Below, one piece after another: positions 52,651-53,670 of a DNA stretch of 53,670 bases. Position 1 is the first letter of the stretch; each line of letters starts with the position of its first letter. Position numbers and translations under genes: made by a program. The notes under the pieces were generated by a model that saw only the letters and a program-made list of their open reading frames with translations, was not told where the DNA came from and searched no databases. Source of the DNA: Gammaproteobacteria bacterium (GTDB taxonomy: Bacteria; Pseudomonadota; Gammaproteobacteria; GCA-001735895); the NCBI GenBank assembly GCA_029862005.1, contig JAOTYD010000003.1, positions 134,158 through 187,827 on the forward strand. The letters are read 5' to 3'.

Positions 52651-53670
52651 ATGAGCGATGGATTGATCAGTCCCCACTGGTACCGGGTTGCAAAGCTACA
52701 GCCCTGCCTGCACGAGCAGGTCAAAATTCATCGGCATGACTATCGCGGGCTGATCTGGTACCTGCTCGAGAACGCCACCACCGGGCGCAGCCATCGCTTC
52801 AACCCGGCCGCCTACCAGTTCATCGGCCTGATGGATGGTAAACGCAGCGTGCAGGAAATCTTTGACCAGATTTGCACGCAACTCGACGAGTTTGCGCCCG
52901 GCCAGGAAGAAATTATCGACCTGATGAGCAAGCTGTACGAGTCGGACCTGCTCAAGAGCGAGGCGCTCGCCAACGTCGAAGAGCTGTTCGAGCGCCAGAC
53001 ACGCCAGAAAGCCAACAAACTCAAGCAACGTTTTTCGAATCCGGTGGCGCTGCGCTTTGCGCTGTGGGATCCGGAAGATTTCCTGAATCGACACCAGGCC
53101 AAGGTGAACTGGATGTTCAGCAAGCAGGTTGGATTGCTGTGGTTGGGTCTGATGCTCTATACCGGGCTGCAGGCCGCGCAGCACTGGCCCCAGATAAGCC
53201 ATCACTTCGGGCTCAACGCGCTGTCACCCTACAACCTGCTGCTGATGTTCGTGCTGTATCCCCCGATCAAGTTCGTGCATGAACTCGGACATGCCTTCAG
53301 CGCCAAGCTCGAGGGTGGCGAGGTGCATGAAATGGGGATTAACTTCCTGATGTTCATGCCGGTGCCCTACGTCAACGTCTCGACCGCGACCCACTTCCGT
53401 AGTCGCTACAAACGCATCCTGGTGAGCGCTGCTGGCATCATGGTGGAACTGTTCATAGCTGCGCTCGGACTGCTGCTGTTCCTTGCGGCACAACCGGGAC
53501 TGGTGCAAAGCATCGGCTTCAACATGTTCCTGATTGGCGGCGTGTCGTCGCTTTTTTTCAACGGCAATCCGCTGCTGAAATATGACGGCTACTACGTGCT
53601 CGCCGATGCACTGGGTATTCCAAACCTGTTTCAGCGCTCCGCGCAGTTCTGGCAATATTTTTTCCAGCGT
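52651..53670 (+). CDS. PqqD-like / M50 zinc metalloprotease, N-terminal part
   Basis: Open to the window end; 340 codons are visible. Residues ~25-95 resemble a PqqD/RRE-type winged helix (YRGLIWYLLENATTGRSHRF, AYQFIGLMDGKRSVQEIF). After a first membrane helix comes the S2P-type active site HELGHAFSAKLEGG (His210, Glu211, His214), and the distal ligand motif NGNPLLKYDGYY with Asp312. Membrane-embedded zinc protease of the M50 family, of the 'putative peptide zinc metalloprotease' kind. Begins 12 bases after the HlyD gene. The C-terminus is missing only because the window ends. Confidence 0.85.
   Translation, partial: MSDGLISPHWYRVAKLQPCLHEQVKIHRHDYRGLIWYLLENATTGRSHRFNPAAYQFIGLMDGKRSVQEIFDQICTQLDEFAPGQEEIIDLMSKLYESDLLKSEALANVEELFERQTRQKANKLKQRFSNPVALRFALWDPEDFLNRHQAKVNWMFSKQVGLLWLGLMLYTGLQAAQHWPQISHHFGLNALSPYNLLLMFVLYPPIKFVHELGHAFSAKLEGGEVHEMGINFLMFMPVPYVNVSTATHFRSRYKRILVSAAGIMVELFIAALGLLLFLAAQPGLVQSIGFNMFLIGGVSSLFFNGNPLLKYDGYYVLADALGIPNLFQRSAQFWQYFFQR

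Overview
The window looks like a chromosomal segment of a gammaproteobacterium. Every gene I recognise has its closest familiar counterpart in that class: dapA-bamC, xseB-ispA-dxs, rpsP-rimM-trmD-rplS, ilvIH-ilvC, waaA, an LpxL-type acyltransferase and kdkA for Kdo/lipid A, plsB, prfC, hslR, bepA, tolC. Gammaproteobacterial features such as BamC, the Gram-negative-only KdkA and RF3 fit this. A free-standing soxYZ pair beside a rhodanese and TusA suggests reduced-sulfur metabolism. I cannot place it to a genus. I see no rRNA, tRNA, CRISPR array, integrase or transposase gene; most of the window is housekeeping sequence.

Layout. 1-3195 (+): end of a PerM/AI-2E permease, then dapA, bamC and a metallo-beta-lactamase-fold hydrolase. 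3192-11246 (-): folE2, a cold-shock protein, the isoprenoid operon xseB-ispA-dxs preceded by radA, a CorB-like CBS protein and ypjD. 11530-21954 (+): a cyclic-nucleotide-phosphodiesterase-like MBL protein, ffh, the rpsP operon, a periplasmic TPR protein, htpG (with a sigma-32-like promoter) overlapped by a PilZ gene, a renalase-like flavoprotein, hslR and a GGCT-like gene. 22204-24633 (-): plsB. 24691-25911 (+): a hydrolase-OsmC fusion. 25919-36557 (-): a DUF3187-like barrel, prfC, rimI, a family-4 uracil-DNA glycosylase, leuA with a predicted leucine-rich leader peptide, pssA, ilvC, ilvH, ilvI, tusA and a rhodanese. 36641-41170 (+): bepA-like protease, soxYZ, mtaB, kdkA. 41180-46030 (-): waaA, lpxL-like, tolC, rhodanese, protein-isoaspartate methyltransferase and a mini SET-domain protein. 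46199-53670 (+): a FadL-like porin with an SGNH lipoprotein, then a cluster of two HDOD proteins, a GAF-HlyD membrane fusion protein and a PqqD-like/M50 zinc protease cut by the window end.

The most interesting items are: (1) two copies of a 138-bp-class hairpin element with a 94%-identical 86-bp core, whose flanks are unrelated between copies yet form near-perfect inverted repeats within each copy; (2) the HDOD-HDOD-GAF/HlyD-PqqD/M50 cluster at the right end, a candidate uncharacterised envelope system; (3) a leucine-rich, apparently leaderless leader peptide ahead of leuA without an obvious intrinsic attenuator; (4) an ATTC-N8-GAAT palindrome in front of soxYZ that matches the reported operator of sulfide-responsive ArsR-type repressors.
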